From Desulfuromonadales bacterium (GTDB taxonomy: Bacteria > Desulfobacterota > Desulfuromonadia > Desulfuromonadales > BM103): DNA of 20,042 nucleotides. Shown here piece by piece: positions 1 through 6,795 of this stretch (positions within the stretch are counted from its first letter, which is position 1; every line of letters starts with the position of its first letter). The notes beneath the pieces are model-generated. The model saw only the letters and a program-made list of their open reading frames with translations, ran no database searches and was not told the origin of the DNA. The stretch is from NCBI GenBank assembly GCA_030640215.1, contig DAOWJU010000138.1, forward strand, positions 1 to 20,042, given 5' to 3'. Both the position numbers and the translations under genes were made by a program.

Positions 1-1523
1 GACCAGCCTGGCAGGAAGTAGCCAAAGAACTCAGGGAACCAGAGCATTAATCCTGAACCGCCGATGGCGAACATACCCCAGAAGACCGCGAGGAAGTCGA
101 ATTTCTCCCAGTAGGTCCAACGCTCGAAGGTTGGTTTCGGTCCCAGAAAGAGGAACCAGCGGACCATGCCGACAACGTCGCGGATATCGCGCAGGTTCGG
201 ACAGAGTGAGTCTGGACCGAACAGGCGGGTCAGCCACATATCGCCCGGGTGCTTCTTCTTGCTCAGGAAGAGGAAGTCGAAGCTCAAGATCAGGGCTGAA
301 ACGAAGTAGTAGAAGGTCAGGATCGCGCAGCCGCGATGAATCAAACCGGCATAGTAGGTGCCACCGAAGAAGTCCATCATGGTCGTGGCCCAGTGCTGAT
401 CGGCAAACTTAAGAGGTATTCCGGTCAGAGTCAGGCCAAGGAAGCTGATAATGACGGTCAGGTGCAGGAAGATGTGACGTGCTTTGAAGCGTACATACTG
501 CTTGTGCGGCTCACTGATGTGATGTCCCTCTTTACCAGCATGTCCTTCTGCAAGCTTCTGACGATTTTCCACAAAACCACGGATCATCCAGAACAGAGTG
601 TGAATCCAGAAGACCGCAAAGGTGCCGACCAAAAGGCCCGTCATGCTGACAAAAGTCCAGTAGCTGATTGGATAATTTTCGCGGTCGTGCATGTCTCCGT
701 GGGAGTTGAACTTGGTAAACAAAGGTGTGGCATTAGGGTGGCACTGAGCACAAGTTCCAACCAGATTTGCTTCATTAACGCTGGAAGCAGGGTCGTCTTT
801 GGGGAGCACATTATGTGAAGTGTGGCAATCTGCGCAGCCAGCGACCTTGTCCGGCGAACCAAGTCTGAAGTTCTTGCCGTGGTAGCTGTTCATGTAGGTT
901 TCTACGGCCACGTTAAAGACGCCATTGCGCTCCATCATTTCGTGGTCAGCATGACATTGCAGACAGACTTTGGTGTGAAATTCACGATTGATGTGGCTGT
1001 CAGGATCACCGAGTTGTTCGATTTTGTGCAGACCATGACAGTCATGACAGGCTGCAGAATCCAGGTTGCCGGCCATAACTGCTTTGCCGTGGCTGGAGTC
1101 CAGATAGTCTTCGTGGTCATCATGACAACCGGTACACTTGGCAATGACCTTGGTCTTGTCATTTTTCCAGTAAGTATGTGAATGGATATCGTCGTGACAG
1201 GCGGAGCAGGATACGTCGTTCAACTGATGGACGCTAGAGAAATGCTCGCTGCTCTCTTTTTTGTGGCAACGTACGCATTTGGGTTCCTCTGGCATGACGT
1301 CACCAGATATATGCGCGTCCAGGGAGGTTACCTCAACGTGACAGCTGGTACAGGCGTTCTGGCCATGTACGGACGCTCCATAAGTAACCGGAGAGACCAC
1401 ATCATCGTGACACTCCAGGCAGACTTCCGGGGCAATCGCCATGCCGCTTTCCGCCTGAGCAGGCATGCTTGGCATGAACAGGGTTACAGCGAGCAGTATA
1501 AAAGCAAAGATTCTGCAATTCAT
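1..1523 (-). CDS. cbcL: CbcL-like nine-heme c / diheme b cytochrome, menaquinol oxidoreductase (3' end cut by window)
   Basis: The visible 507 residues begin with a signal peptide (about 1-24, cut near AQA). Nine CXXCH heme-c sites follow, at Cys35, 58, 83, 106, 130, 159, 187, 230 and 258. After these comes a cytochrome-b561 / FdnI-type membrane part with helices near 287-315, 350-370, 393-420 and 478-507. Likely heme-b ligands are His309, His350 or His354, and His396. Nine c-hemes joined to a HydC/FdnI-like diheme b domain is the architecture known for Geobacter CbcL. That inner-membrane protein takes electrons from menaquinol and is needed for Fe(III)/electrode reduction at low redox potential. 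The start is fixed by AGGAGG 7 nt before the ATG. The frame stays open at base 1, so the C-terminus lies outside. The family call rests on heme count and order; the exact electron acceptor is inferred. Confidence 0.88.
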   Translation of the reverse strand, partial: MNCRIFAFILLAVTLFMPSMPAQAESGMAIAPEVCLECHDDVVSPVTYGASVHGQNACTSCHVEVTSLDAHISGDVMPEEPKCVRCHKKESSEHFSSVHQLNDVSCSACHDDIHSHTYWKNDKTKVIAKCTGCHDDHEDYLDSSHGKAVMAGNLDSAACHDCHGLHKIEQLGDPDSHINREFHTKVCLQCHADHEMMERNGVFNVAVETYMNSYHGKNFRLGSPDKVAGCADCHTSHNVLPKDDPASSVNEANLVGTCAQCHPNATPLFTKFNSHGDMHDRENYPISYWTFVSMTGLLVGTFAVFWIHTLFWMIRGFVENRQKLAEGHAGKEGHHISEPHKQYVRFKARHIFLHLTVIISFLGLTLTGIPLKFADQHWATTMMDFFGGTYYAGLIHRGCAILTFYYFVSALILSFDFLFLSKKKHPGDMWLTRLFGPDSLCPNLRDIRDVVGMVRWFLFLGPKPTFERWTYWEKFDFLAVFWGMFAIGGSGLMLWFPEFFGYFLPGW

Positions 1524-1842
1524 AGGTTGACCTCCTGATGGTCTTCTTTTTGGTTCAAGCCGGAGATGGACCGGAATGATCTTGATAACGTGATGTTTCG
1601 TTGCCTTGAAAACAGAAAAAACCTAATAAAATAGTGATGTTGTCCGATAAGTGGATTGTATACTGTATAAGATTAAAAAAGGTTTAACATGAGCAACATT
1701 AAAAGTCAATCGTGAAAGATAGTTAAGGAAATATTTTAAATATACACCCGGATGTTTTTTCTATACGTCTGATAAATATCTTGCCTGGTTGAAAGGAAGG
1801 GCGCTAGTATGCCGCAATTTTAGCGGTACGGGAGTTGTCGCA
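1524..1842. other. AT-rich divergent intergenic region upstream of cbcL-like gene and small membrane protein
   Basis: This 319-nt stretch separates two divergent genes and is much more AT-rich than its surroundings. It holds the cbcL Shine-Dalgarno (CCTCCT on the plus strand, 1531-1536) and an interrupted inverted repeat TATAC-T-GTATA at 1659-1669, about 140 nt before the cbcL start. The repeat contains -10-like TATACA sequences on the minus strand, but I could not pair them with a convincing -35. A five-codon reading frame (ATG at 1809, stop TAG) follows GGAAGG but is too short to call. No gene is seen. It is presumably the cbcL control region. Confidence 0.45.
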
Positions 1843-2073
1843 ATGGCACAGAAATGGCGCGGATGGGTGTTTGCCGGGATTGCCTTGACCATGTATGTGG
1901 TGGGAGGGGTTATGATCATGGGTGGACTGATTATGATTGGTATGCTGGGAGGTCAAGATTTGTGGGGCTGGGGTGAGGCTCGCGGAATCGGTTACATGGC
2001 TTTTGCCCTCGGTATTGTCCTCTCTGTTGTCGGTGTCCTGGTCATGCGGATTATGCGCAACAGGGGCTGGTAA
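1843..2073 (+). CDS. Small two-helix membrane protein, unknown function
   Basis: This 76-residue protein starts at an ATG preceded by GGGAG with 8-nt spacing. A longer frame from a TTG at 1789 is possible but lacks hydrophobic or conserved-looking sequence. Two hydrophobic segments (about 8-36 and 49-67) flank a short Gly/Trp-rich loop with a GQDLWGWGEARG motif, and the C-terminus is basic (MRNRGW), which predicts a cytoplasmic tail. The protein is rich in Gly and Met. I do not recognise a family. It is followed by a strong terminator, stands alone, and points toward the Fo operon, so context gives no function. It could be a stress or envelope microprotein. Coding status is supported by composition, ribosome binding site and terminator, not by homology. 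Confidence 0.6.
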   Translation: MAQKWRGWVFAGIALTMYVVGGVMIMGGLIMIGMLGGQDLWGWGEARGIGYMAFALGIVLSVVGVLVMRIMRNRGW

Positions 2074-2110
2074 TAACGGCGCGGAGGGGCCTTGGTTAAC
2101 AAAGAAACAA

Positions 2111-2141
2111 GGGAGCAACCGTTTGGTTGCTCCCTTTTTTT
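2111..2141. terminator. Rho-independent terminator, probably bidirectional
   Basis: A perfect 10-bp stem, GGGAGCAACC / GGTTGCTCCC, closes a 4-nt loop (GTTT) and is followed by seven Ts on the plus strand. On the minus strand the same hairpin is followed by a T-rich stretch (TTGTTTCTTT). It lies 37 nt after the small membrane protein stop and 20 nt beyond the atpE stop, so it should end both convergent transcripts. Confidence 0.9.
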
Positions 2142-2161
2142 ATACTGGTTTAAAGACCGAA

Positions 2162-2428
2162 TTACTTGCTGAGAAGTTGCACAACAGTGTCGGTGAAGGG
2201 GTTAGCGAAGAGGATGATCATGGCAACAACGAGACAGTAGATTGCCAGGGACTCGATCATCGCCAGACCGACCAGCATGACGGTCATGATCTTACCGCTT
2301 GCGCCCGGGTTGCGAGCAACGCCTTCAACCGCCTTAGAAATAGCCACACCCTGACCAATGCCAGTACCAAAAGAACCAAGACCCATGCCGACAGCGGCAG
2401 CCATTACACACCAAGCAAAATACTCCAT
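2162..2428 (-). CDS. atpE: ATP synthase Fo subunit c
   Basis: This 88-residue hairpin of two transmembrane helices forms the proteolipid rotor ring of the F-type ATP synthase. The first helix carries a glycine-rich GTGIGQG stretch, the polar loop carries ARNP (38-41), and the second helix carries the ion-binding Glu59 in MIESLAIY. Gln26, Glu59, Ser60 and Tyr64 match positions used in sodium-binding rings, but the threonine after ES is Leu61, so the coupling ion cannot be settled by eye. AAGGAG sits 7 nt before the ATG, a strong site fitting the many copies of c needed per complex. It is the last gene of the atpZ-I-B-E operon and is preceded by two stem-loops. Length is normal for the family. 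Confidence 0.97.
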   Translation of the reverse strand: MEYFAWCVMAAAVGMGLGSFGTGIGQGVAISKAVEGVARNPGASGKIMTVMLVGLAMIESLAIYCLVVAMIILFANPFTDTVVQLLSK

Positions 2429-2462
2429 TTTTCTACTCCTTAATCAAATAGTGATCGGTTTT

Positions 2463-2501
2463 CCTATACGATATAGGACGCAAGCACGGACATCCGTGCT
2501 T
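2463..2501 (-). promoter_or_regulatory. Tandem stem-loops in the atpB-atpE intercistronic RNA
   Basis: Two inverted repeats lie side by side: CCTATA-cga-TATAGG (2463-2477) and AAGCACGGA-ca-TCCGTGCTT (2482-2501). In the minus-strand mRNA the stronger one begins within the atpB stop codon. No T-run follows, so it is not a terminator. Both precede the strong atpE ribosome binding site by about 20-60 nt. The repeats are seen directly. A role in setting the a:c subunit ratio through RNA processing or translation is inferred. Confidence 0.6.
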
Positions 2502-3174
2502 AGTGAGCTTCTTCGAGTGAGCCAGCAATGTAAATCATTGCCAGCAGCATGAAAACAAACGTCTGGATAAATGCAACCAGGACACCCATCAGCATCAACG
2601 GCAGCGGAACCAGGAAAGGCACCAGGGTAAAGAAAATCATCAGAACGATTTCGTGGCCGTACATGTTGCCGAACAGACGCAAGGTCAGCGACAGCGGGCG
2701 CGCCAGGTGGCCAACGATTTCAATCGGGATCATCAATGGCGCCAGCCAGCCGATCGGACCACAAAAATGTTTGAAATAACCGATGCCATGCTCCTTGATA
2801 CCAACGATATGTGTCATGGCAAAGACTGTCAGAGCAATCGCGGCATTGGTGTTAAGGTCGGCGGTCGGTGGATAGAAACCGGGGATCAGGGCAATCAGGT
2901 TTGAAGTGAGGATGAAAAAGGCAATGGTCGCAATCAGCGGAAAGTAGGCTTTCCCCTTTGGCCCCATAGTGTCTTCAATCATCGTCTCAATGCCATCAAC
3001 CATGAATTCGAAAAAATTCTGCAGACCGGTTGGAACCGTTTTGATACTACGCTTGACCAGAACAGCGAGAAGAATCAGCAGTGCCATGACCAGCCATGTG
3101 TAGGTAACATGGTTGCCAAGGTCCAGGTGTAATTGATGTTCAAGCCATTCTAGGATTATAAAGGGATGTGTCAT
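2500..3174 (-). CDS. atpB: ATP synthase Fo subunit a
   Basis: This 224-residue membrane protein is the stator half-channel of the F-type ATP synthase. It carries the family signature [15 protein letters not shown], with the essential arginine at Arg166 facing the c-ring glutamate. About five hydrophobic segments are visible (roughly 27-40, 78-98, 108-125, 141-162 and 176-218). The length is at the short end of bacterial a subunits, and the N-terminal part before the first helix is brief. GAGGAGG precedes the start by about 12 nt, and the gene follows atpI by 21 nt. The order Z-I-B-E with no b, delta, alpha, gamma, beta or epsilon genes next to it means the remaining subunits must be encoded elsewhere. 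This split is known in Geobacter relatives. Confidence 0.97.
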   Translation of the reverse strand: MTHPFIILEWLEHQLHLDLGNHVTYTWLVMALLILLAVLVKRSIKTVPTGLQNFFEFMVDGIETMIEDTMGPKGKAYFPLIATIAFFILTSNLIALIPGFYPPTADLNTNAAIALTVFAMTHIVGIKEHGIGYFKHFCGPIGWLAPLMIPIEIVGHLARPLSLTLRLFGNMYGHEIVLMIFFTLVPFLVPLPLMLMGVLVAFIQTFVFMLLAMIYIAGSLEEAH

Positions 3175-3195
3175 GGTACCTGAAGCCTCCTCAAC

Positions 3196-3573
3196 TTAAA
3201 GCGCGCGTTGTGCTGTCATCCAAAACAGGTTAATAACCACAACCGAGAGCCCGATGACCAGGCCGATGGCGTGTATTTTTACTATTGCTATCAGGACCAG
3301 CAGAATGACTGCTAAAACTGCCAACCTGAGAAAACAACCAAACATATAACTGAATCTGGTGCCGCCCGTTGCCTGCCCGTCCGTTACCTGACCCAGAAGT
3401 CGATCCAGTGAGCGTCGCAACCAGAGAAAACCGCCGATAGCGATCAGTCCGCCAGTCAGTATTCCAAGACTCAAGGCGAGATTGCCAAAAGGCAGACTGC
3501 CAAGCAACAAAATTGCCAGAATGATCCAGTTGCGCCGTGCCAGTTGCGCGGGCAGCAGTTCAATCTGATCCAT
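3196..3573 (-). CDS. atpI: ATP synthase subunit I (AtpI family)
   Basis: This 125-residue protein starts at an ATG about 8-10 nt after an AGAGGA site. An upstream in-frame start would run through the atpZ coding sequence without support. Four hydrophobic segments are visible (about 17-31, 36-53, 76-97 and 100-118), the pattern of the AtpI/UncI family, whose members help assemble the c-ring. Position directly before atpB is the classic location for this gene. The start overlaps the end of atpZ by 14 nt, suggesting coupled translation. Sequence conservation in this family is weak, so the call rests largely on topology, size and operon position. Confidence 0.82.
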   Translation of the reverse strand: MDQIELLPAQLARRNWIILAILLLGSLPFGNLALSLGILTGGLIAIGGFLWLRRSLDRLLGQVTDGQATGGTRFSYMFGCFLRLAVLAVILLVLIAIVKIHAIGLVIGLSVVVINLFWMTAQRAL

Positions 3574-3823
3574 CGTACTTCTGATCCTCTTTATCGACCT
3601 GATCCAGTTCACGCATTCCGCGTCGGGCCAGAATAAAGATGTTACGAAAGCCTGCAACAATACCGATGCCGAGCCATATCAGAGTCATCCAGGGGTTTGT
3701 TCCCAGCCAATCATCCAGGGAGACACCGATAAAGAGGCCAATGAATGAAGCCGCCACCATAGATATTCCGATGCTTGATAAAAAGCTCAGAGATTTCATG
3801 AGTTGGCGTCTATCGTCGGCCAT
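3560..3823 (-). CDS. atpZ: AtpZ/AtpI-family membrane protein of the ATP synthase operon
   Basis: This 87-residue protein has two transmembrane helices (about 12-33 and 45-64) separated by a conserved-looking DDWLGTNPWMT segment and followed by a charged tail. It fits the small AtpZ (F0F1-ATPase subunit, ATPase_gene1) family encoded first in many atp operons. Members have been linked to c-ring assembly and to Mg2+/Ca2+ transport together with AtpI. No clear Shine-Dalgarno precedes the ATG at 3823. The start is chosen because a longer GTG frame (3874) would begin inside the predicted promoter. It is the first gene of the Fo cluster and overlaps atpI by 14 nt. Confidence 0.82.
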   Translation of the reverse strand: MADDRRQLMKSLSFLSSIGISMVAASFIGLFIGVSLDDWLGTNPWMTLIWLGIGIVAGFRNIFILARRGMRELDQVDKEDQKYDGSD

Positions 3824-3862
3824 AATAATTGTATACAGAATGCACTTGGGGTTAAAACGAAC

Positions 3863-3893
3863 ATTAAATAGCACAGGGTTTTCGGGCTGTCAA
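3863..3893 (-). promoter_or_regulatory. Sigma-70-type promoter for atpZIBE
   Basis: On the minus strand a perfect TTGACA (3888-3893) lies 17 nt before TATTTA, within a TATTTAAT tract (3863-3870). Transcription would start near 3856, leaving a leader of about 33 nt before the atpZ ATG. The location between the S4 gene stop and atpZ is as expected for the Fo operon. Confidence 0.6.
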
Positions 3894-3927
3894 CCGGTTT
3901 TCTCGGGTTCGATCAGTGGACAGCATC

Positions 3928-3945
3928 TCCAGGTTGTGACCTGGA
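3928..3945 (-). other. Short hairpin after the S4-domain gene
   Basis: TCCAGGT-tgtg-ACCTGGA forms a perfect 7-bp stem with a 4-nt loop, 28 nt after the end of the S4 gene and upstream of the atpZ promoter. No T-run follows on the minus strand. It could be a weak or Rho-assisted terminator for the helicase operon, or an mRNA 3'-end stabiliser. The role is inferred. Confidence 0.35.
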
Positions 3946-3972
3946 TTCAGCGATGTCAGAGATCTCTTTAGA

Positions 3973-4182
3973 TCAATGGATGATAATCTGCTGGTTATGT
4001 AATTCGACGGTCTGACCTGTGCGGATCTTGCAACGCTTACGTAGCTCGACCTCACCGTTGACCTTGACCAGACCATCGGCAACCAGAAGTTTGGCGACGC
4101 CGCCGCTCTCGCAGAGGCCGGTTACTTTCAACAGGCTATGCAGTTCAATGTAGTCGTGGCCATCTAATTCAAATTCGATCAT
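3973..4182 (-). CDS. S4-domain RNA-binding protein (YbcJ-like)
   Basis: This 69-residue protein is essentially a single S4 RNA-binding domain. It shows the typical pattern of a helical start (YIELHSLLKVTGLCESGG), then the GLVKVNGEVELRKRCKIRTG turn, and a short beta end. This matches the stand-alone YbcJ/RlbA type, small cytoplasmic proteins thought to bind structured RNA, probably ribosomal. Its ATG overlaps the helicase stop in an ATGA, so it is almost certainly translationally coupled to the RNA helicase upstream. That supports a shared job in RNA remodelling or ribosome assembly. The domain is clear; the RNA target is unknown. Confidence 0.88.
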   Translation of the reverse strand: MIEFELDGHDYIELHSLLKVTGLCESGGVAKLLVADGLVKVNGEVELRKRCKIRTGQTVELHNQQIIIH

Positions 4183-5933
4183 GAGCTTTGAGGCCGAGGT
4201 GGGCGGCTGCGTGGCGGTTTCTTCCCGCCCGGCTTGAAGTATTTTCTGCTGCCGTTTCTCGGTGCGTTTTTGTATTTTGAGCTGTCGGTTTTGGTCGGGA
4301 ATTGTTCATCAGCGGGACTGATCTGCAACTGTTGGCCGCAAACCCAGACTTTCTGCAGCTGTCGAAAGGTTGCCGAGGGCATGTTTTTGGGAAGATCAAC
4401 CAGGCAGTGATCGTTGTGGATCTTGATCTGACCGATGTCGCGGCTGTTGATGTTTGCCTCATTGGCAATCGCTCCAACGATATGTTTTGGCTCCACGCCG
4501 TGGGCGCGGCCAACTTCTATCCGGTAGCGTGTCAGTTGGGTGTCGGAACTCCCTTGGTTGCGTCGGGAATATGCTGATTCCTTGGTGGGGGCAACGACTT
4601 CCTCAAAAACACCCTCATCAATCTGTAACGGTTTGTCTTTCTGGACCAGATAGGCAAGGGTTGCGGCAATTCGACGCAAACCGACATCGTACTGGTGCTG
4701 ATAACTGTCGATCAGTTCCTCGAAGAATTCCAGCTCCTGGCTCTCCATTGCTTCTGCAATCTGTTCCTTGAAGAGGTCGGCACGACGATTGGAGATATCT
4801 TTGCGGCTCGGCAGACTCATTGCCGTGATCGGCTGGCGGGTCGCCCGCTCTATGGCAGCCAGCATGCGCCGTTCCCGGGGGGCGACAAAAAGAATCGCCT
4901 GGCCCACGCGACCGGCGCGGCCAGTGCGACCAATGCGGTGTACGTAGGCTTCAGTATCATAAGGAATGTCGTAATTGACAACGTGGCTGATACGTTTCAC
5001 ATCCAGCCCACGGGCGGCGACATCGGTGGCAACCACAATGTCAAGACTCCCCTTTTTCAATCTTTCTACAGCTTTCTCACGCAGGGCCTGAGTCATGTCG
5101 CCATTCAGGGGTGCACAGGAGAAACCTCGCGATTCAAGCTTCTCTGAGAGTTCAACCGTTGCTATTTTGGTCCGCACGAAGACAAGCATGCCTTCGATCT
5201 CTTCCGCTTCGAGAATCCGTGTCAAAGCATCCAGCTTGTGCAGCCCTTTGACCTGCCAGAAGCGTTGGACAATGGTGTCGACGGTTGCCGTTTTGGCCTT
5301 GATGTGGATTTCAAGGGGGTCCTTCATATGTCGGCGGGCAATTCTTAGAACTTCTTTCGGCATGGTTGCGGAAAAAAGGGCCGTCTGCCGGTCTGCCGGA
5401 GTATCTTTAAGAATTTGTTCGACATCGTCAACAAAACCCATGCGCAGCATTTCGTCAGCCTCATCGAGGACCACGCAGGCAAGCTCCTTAAGGTTCAGGG
5501 TGCCACGGCGTAAGTGATCCTGGATTCGTCCAGGGGTGCCGACGACAGCGTGAACACCGCGGTGCAATTGCCGCAACTGCTGGCTCATGCTCTGGCCACC
5601 GTAAACTGGTAGGACCTGGAATCCTGGCAAGTGGCGGGCGTAGGTGCGAATTGCTTCAGAAACCTGCAGGGCCAGTTCACGGGTGGGGGTGAGTACCAGA
5701 ATCTGCGGTTTTTTCTTCTTTAGATTGAGACGGCTCAAGAGTGGCAGAGCAAAGGCTGCCGTTTTGCCGGTACCGGTCTGGGCCTGGCCAAGCAGGTCAC
5801 GTCCTTCCAGTAGCGGCGGTATGCTGCGAGCCTGAATCGGCGAAGGGGTTTCGTAGCCGATTTCGTCAATAACCCGGTGTATTGCTGGGTCGAGAGCCAA
5901 TTCGGCAAAGGTTGTCAGTTTTTCTTCTGTCAT
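4179..5933 (-). CDS. deaD: DEAD-box ATP-dependent RNA helicase (DeaD/CsdA type)
   Basis: The protein has 584 residues from the ATG preceded by AGGA (6-nt spacing). An upstream ATG at 5951 and a longer frame to 6092 lack a ribosome site. All DEAD-box motifs are present: Q-motif TPSPIQ (29-34), AQTGTGKT (51-58), PTRELA (83-88), GTPGR (132-136), DEAD (157-160), SAT (188-190), ARGLD (307-311) and HRIGRTGRAG (332-341). Residues about 468-540 form a DbpA-type RNA-binding domain. The tail (about 553-584) is Lys/Arg/Pro/Ser-rich and presumably disordered. Such helicases unwind rRNA and mRNA duplexes in ribosome assembly, decay and cold adaptation. DbpA is the alternative, but length and helical linker favour DeaD/CsdA. 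It is coupled to the S4 protein gene. Confidence 0.92.
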   Translation of the reverse strand: MTEEKLTTFAELALDPAIHRVIDEIGYETPSPIQARSIPPLLEGRDLLGQAQTGTGKTAAFALPLLSRLNLKKKKPQILVLTPTRELALQVSEAIRTYARHLPGFQVLPVYGGQSMSQQLRQLHRGVHAVVGTPGRIQDHLRRGTLNLKELACVVLDEADEMLRMGFVDDVEQILKDTPADRQTALFSATMPKEVLRIARRHMKDPLEIHIKAKTATVDTIVQRFWQVKGLHKLDALTRILEAEEIEGMLVFVRTKIATVELSEKLESRGFSCAPLNGDMTQALREKAVERLKKGSLDIVVATDVAARGLDVKRISHVVNYDIPYDTEAYVHRIGRTGRAGRVGQAILFVAPRERRMLAAIERATRQPITAMSLPSRKDISNRRADLFKEQIAEAMESQELEFFEELIDSYQHQYDVGLRRIAATLAYLVQKDKPLQIDEGVFEEVVAPTKESAYSRRNQGSSDTQLTRYRIEVGRAHGVEPKHIVGAIANEANINSRDIGQIKIHNDHCLVDLPKNMPSATFRQLQKVWVCGQQLQISPADEQFPTKTDSSKYKNAPRNGSRKYFKPGGKKPPRSRPPRPQSS

Positions 5934-6107
5934 GGGTTGTCCTGTGTTCATGTATACGGAAAAGCTCGACAGGGGTCGGGCCGTGGATGTCAAGATGTGG
6001 AAAGCAAGCTCATAATTAGTAGTTACCTGCTTATTTGATGTGAGGTGAAAGAAGGTCGCGAACTTAACCCATCTGTCAATTGAGTGCAACACTTTCCCCT
6101 GAAACCC

Positions 6108-6548
6108 TCACCGTGAGCCTAGTTTTGTAAAGAGAATGCCGACACTGCGGTTGAGAAGATGCTCTCGTGGCAAGGCGGCGAAAACCGGCTCTTTGCGAGC
6201 ACCAAGTCGGTTAAGCTCATCAATAATCAGTTGGTGGCGTTTGAATTTGAGCCCCTTACGTAGAGATTTAATCGCTTGGCGCTTTTTCCCGGCGACCAGA
6301 TAGATACGACTGAGCTGGTAGTAATGGTCCGGGTTGTCAGGTTCTTTCTGGAGAGCTTCCCGGCAGAGATTCATGGCTTGTTGATACTGGCGGCGCTCTT
6401 TTGCCAGACAAAAAGCCAGTTTTGATTTGATGCCAGGTAGCGGCTCGATCGCATGGGCCGTTTCAAATTGCAGTAATGCGACCAGTGTATCGCCGTTTTT
6501 AAGGGCCTGCTCGCCTTTGCGAAGCAGGTCGTTGAGGGTGCTTGACAT
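6108..6548 (-). CDS. Small TPR-repeat protein
   Basis: This 146-residue cytoplasmic protein begins at an ATG after GGGAGA (7-nt spacing). About three tetratricopeptide repeats are visible (roughly 3-36, 39-72 and 73-106), the clearest being around PDNPDHYYQLSRIYLVAGKK. The remaining C-terminus ends in a LPREHLLNRSVGILFTKLG stretch. I recall similar tails (basic, with an N-R/K-x-x-G core) on small TPR proteins of this bacterial group, but that is from memory. TPR proteins act as scaffolds. The partner here is unknown. The gene precedes the helicase by 174 nt on the same strand and could share its transcript. It is divergent from the PstS-like gene. Confidence 0.75.
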   Translation of the reverse strand: MSSTLNDLLRKGEQALKNGDTLVALLQFETAHAIEPLPGIKSKLAFCLAKERRQYQQAMNLCREALQKEPDNPDHYYQLSRIYLVAGKKRQAIKSLRKGLKFKRHQLIIDELNRLGARKEPVFAALPREHLLNRSVGILFTKLGSR

Positions 6549-6628
6549 CTGTTAATCTCCCGTACGGTAAAAACCATATCTTTAAGGTTAACGCAACTCA
6601 CTGGTTTCGGCAATGAAACAGGTTGCTC

Positions 6629-6664
6629 TGGCAGCCTGTTGGACAATCAATGAACTGGCTGCCA
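6629..6664. promoter_or_regulatory. Inverted repeat in divergent promoter region
   Basis: TGGCAGCC (6629-6636) and GGCTGCCA (6657-6664) are perfect 8-bp inverted repeats separated by 20 nt. They lie between the divergent TPR gene and the PstS-like gene. The layout would suit a two-site operator or a looped RNA leader of the TPR transcript. It does not fit a terminator. Only the repeat itself is observed. Confidence 0.35.
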
Positions 6665-6795
6665 AGATGCATAAAAAGTTGCCTGAGGTTGTTTGCTGAT
6701 GTATTGTAAGGTGTTAATCTCGCTGTCGATTGTTGAATTTAATCGGATTTGTTTGTTACTCTGCTTGCTTTGTTGGGGATTCAAGGAGTCTGACG

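Noticed and set aside
336..1538. Several plus-strand frames across the cytochrome region
   Set aside because: They are antisense to the nine CXXCH motifs and membrane helices of the minus-strand gene.
1809..1823. Five-codon frame after GGAAGG, possible leader peptide
   Set aside because: Too short to distinguish from chance, and no attenuator-like structure follows.
5934..6092. N-terminal extension of the RNA helicase
   Set aside because: Upstream starts lack a ribosome site, and the extension is unlike DEAD-box N-termini; ATG at 5933 has AGGA with good spacing.
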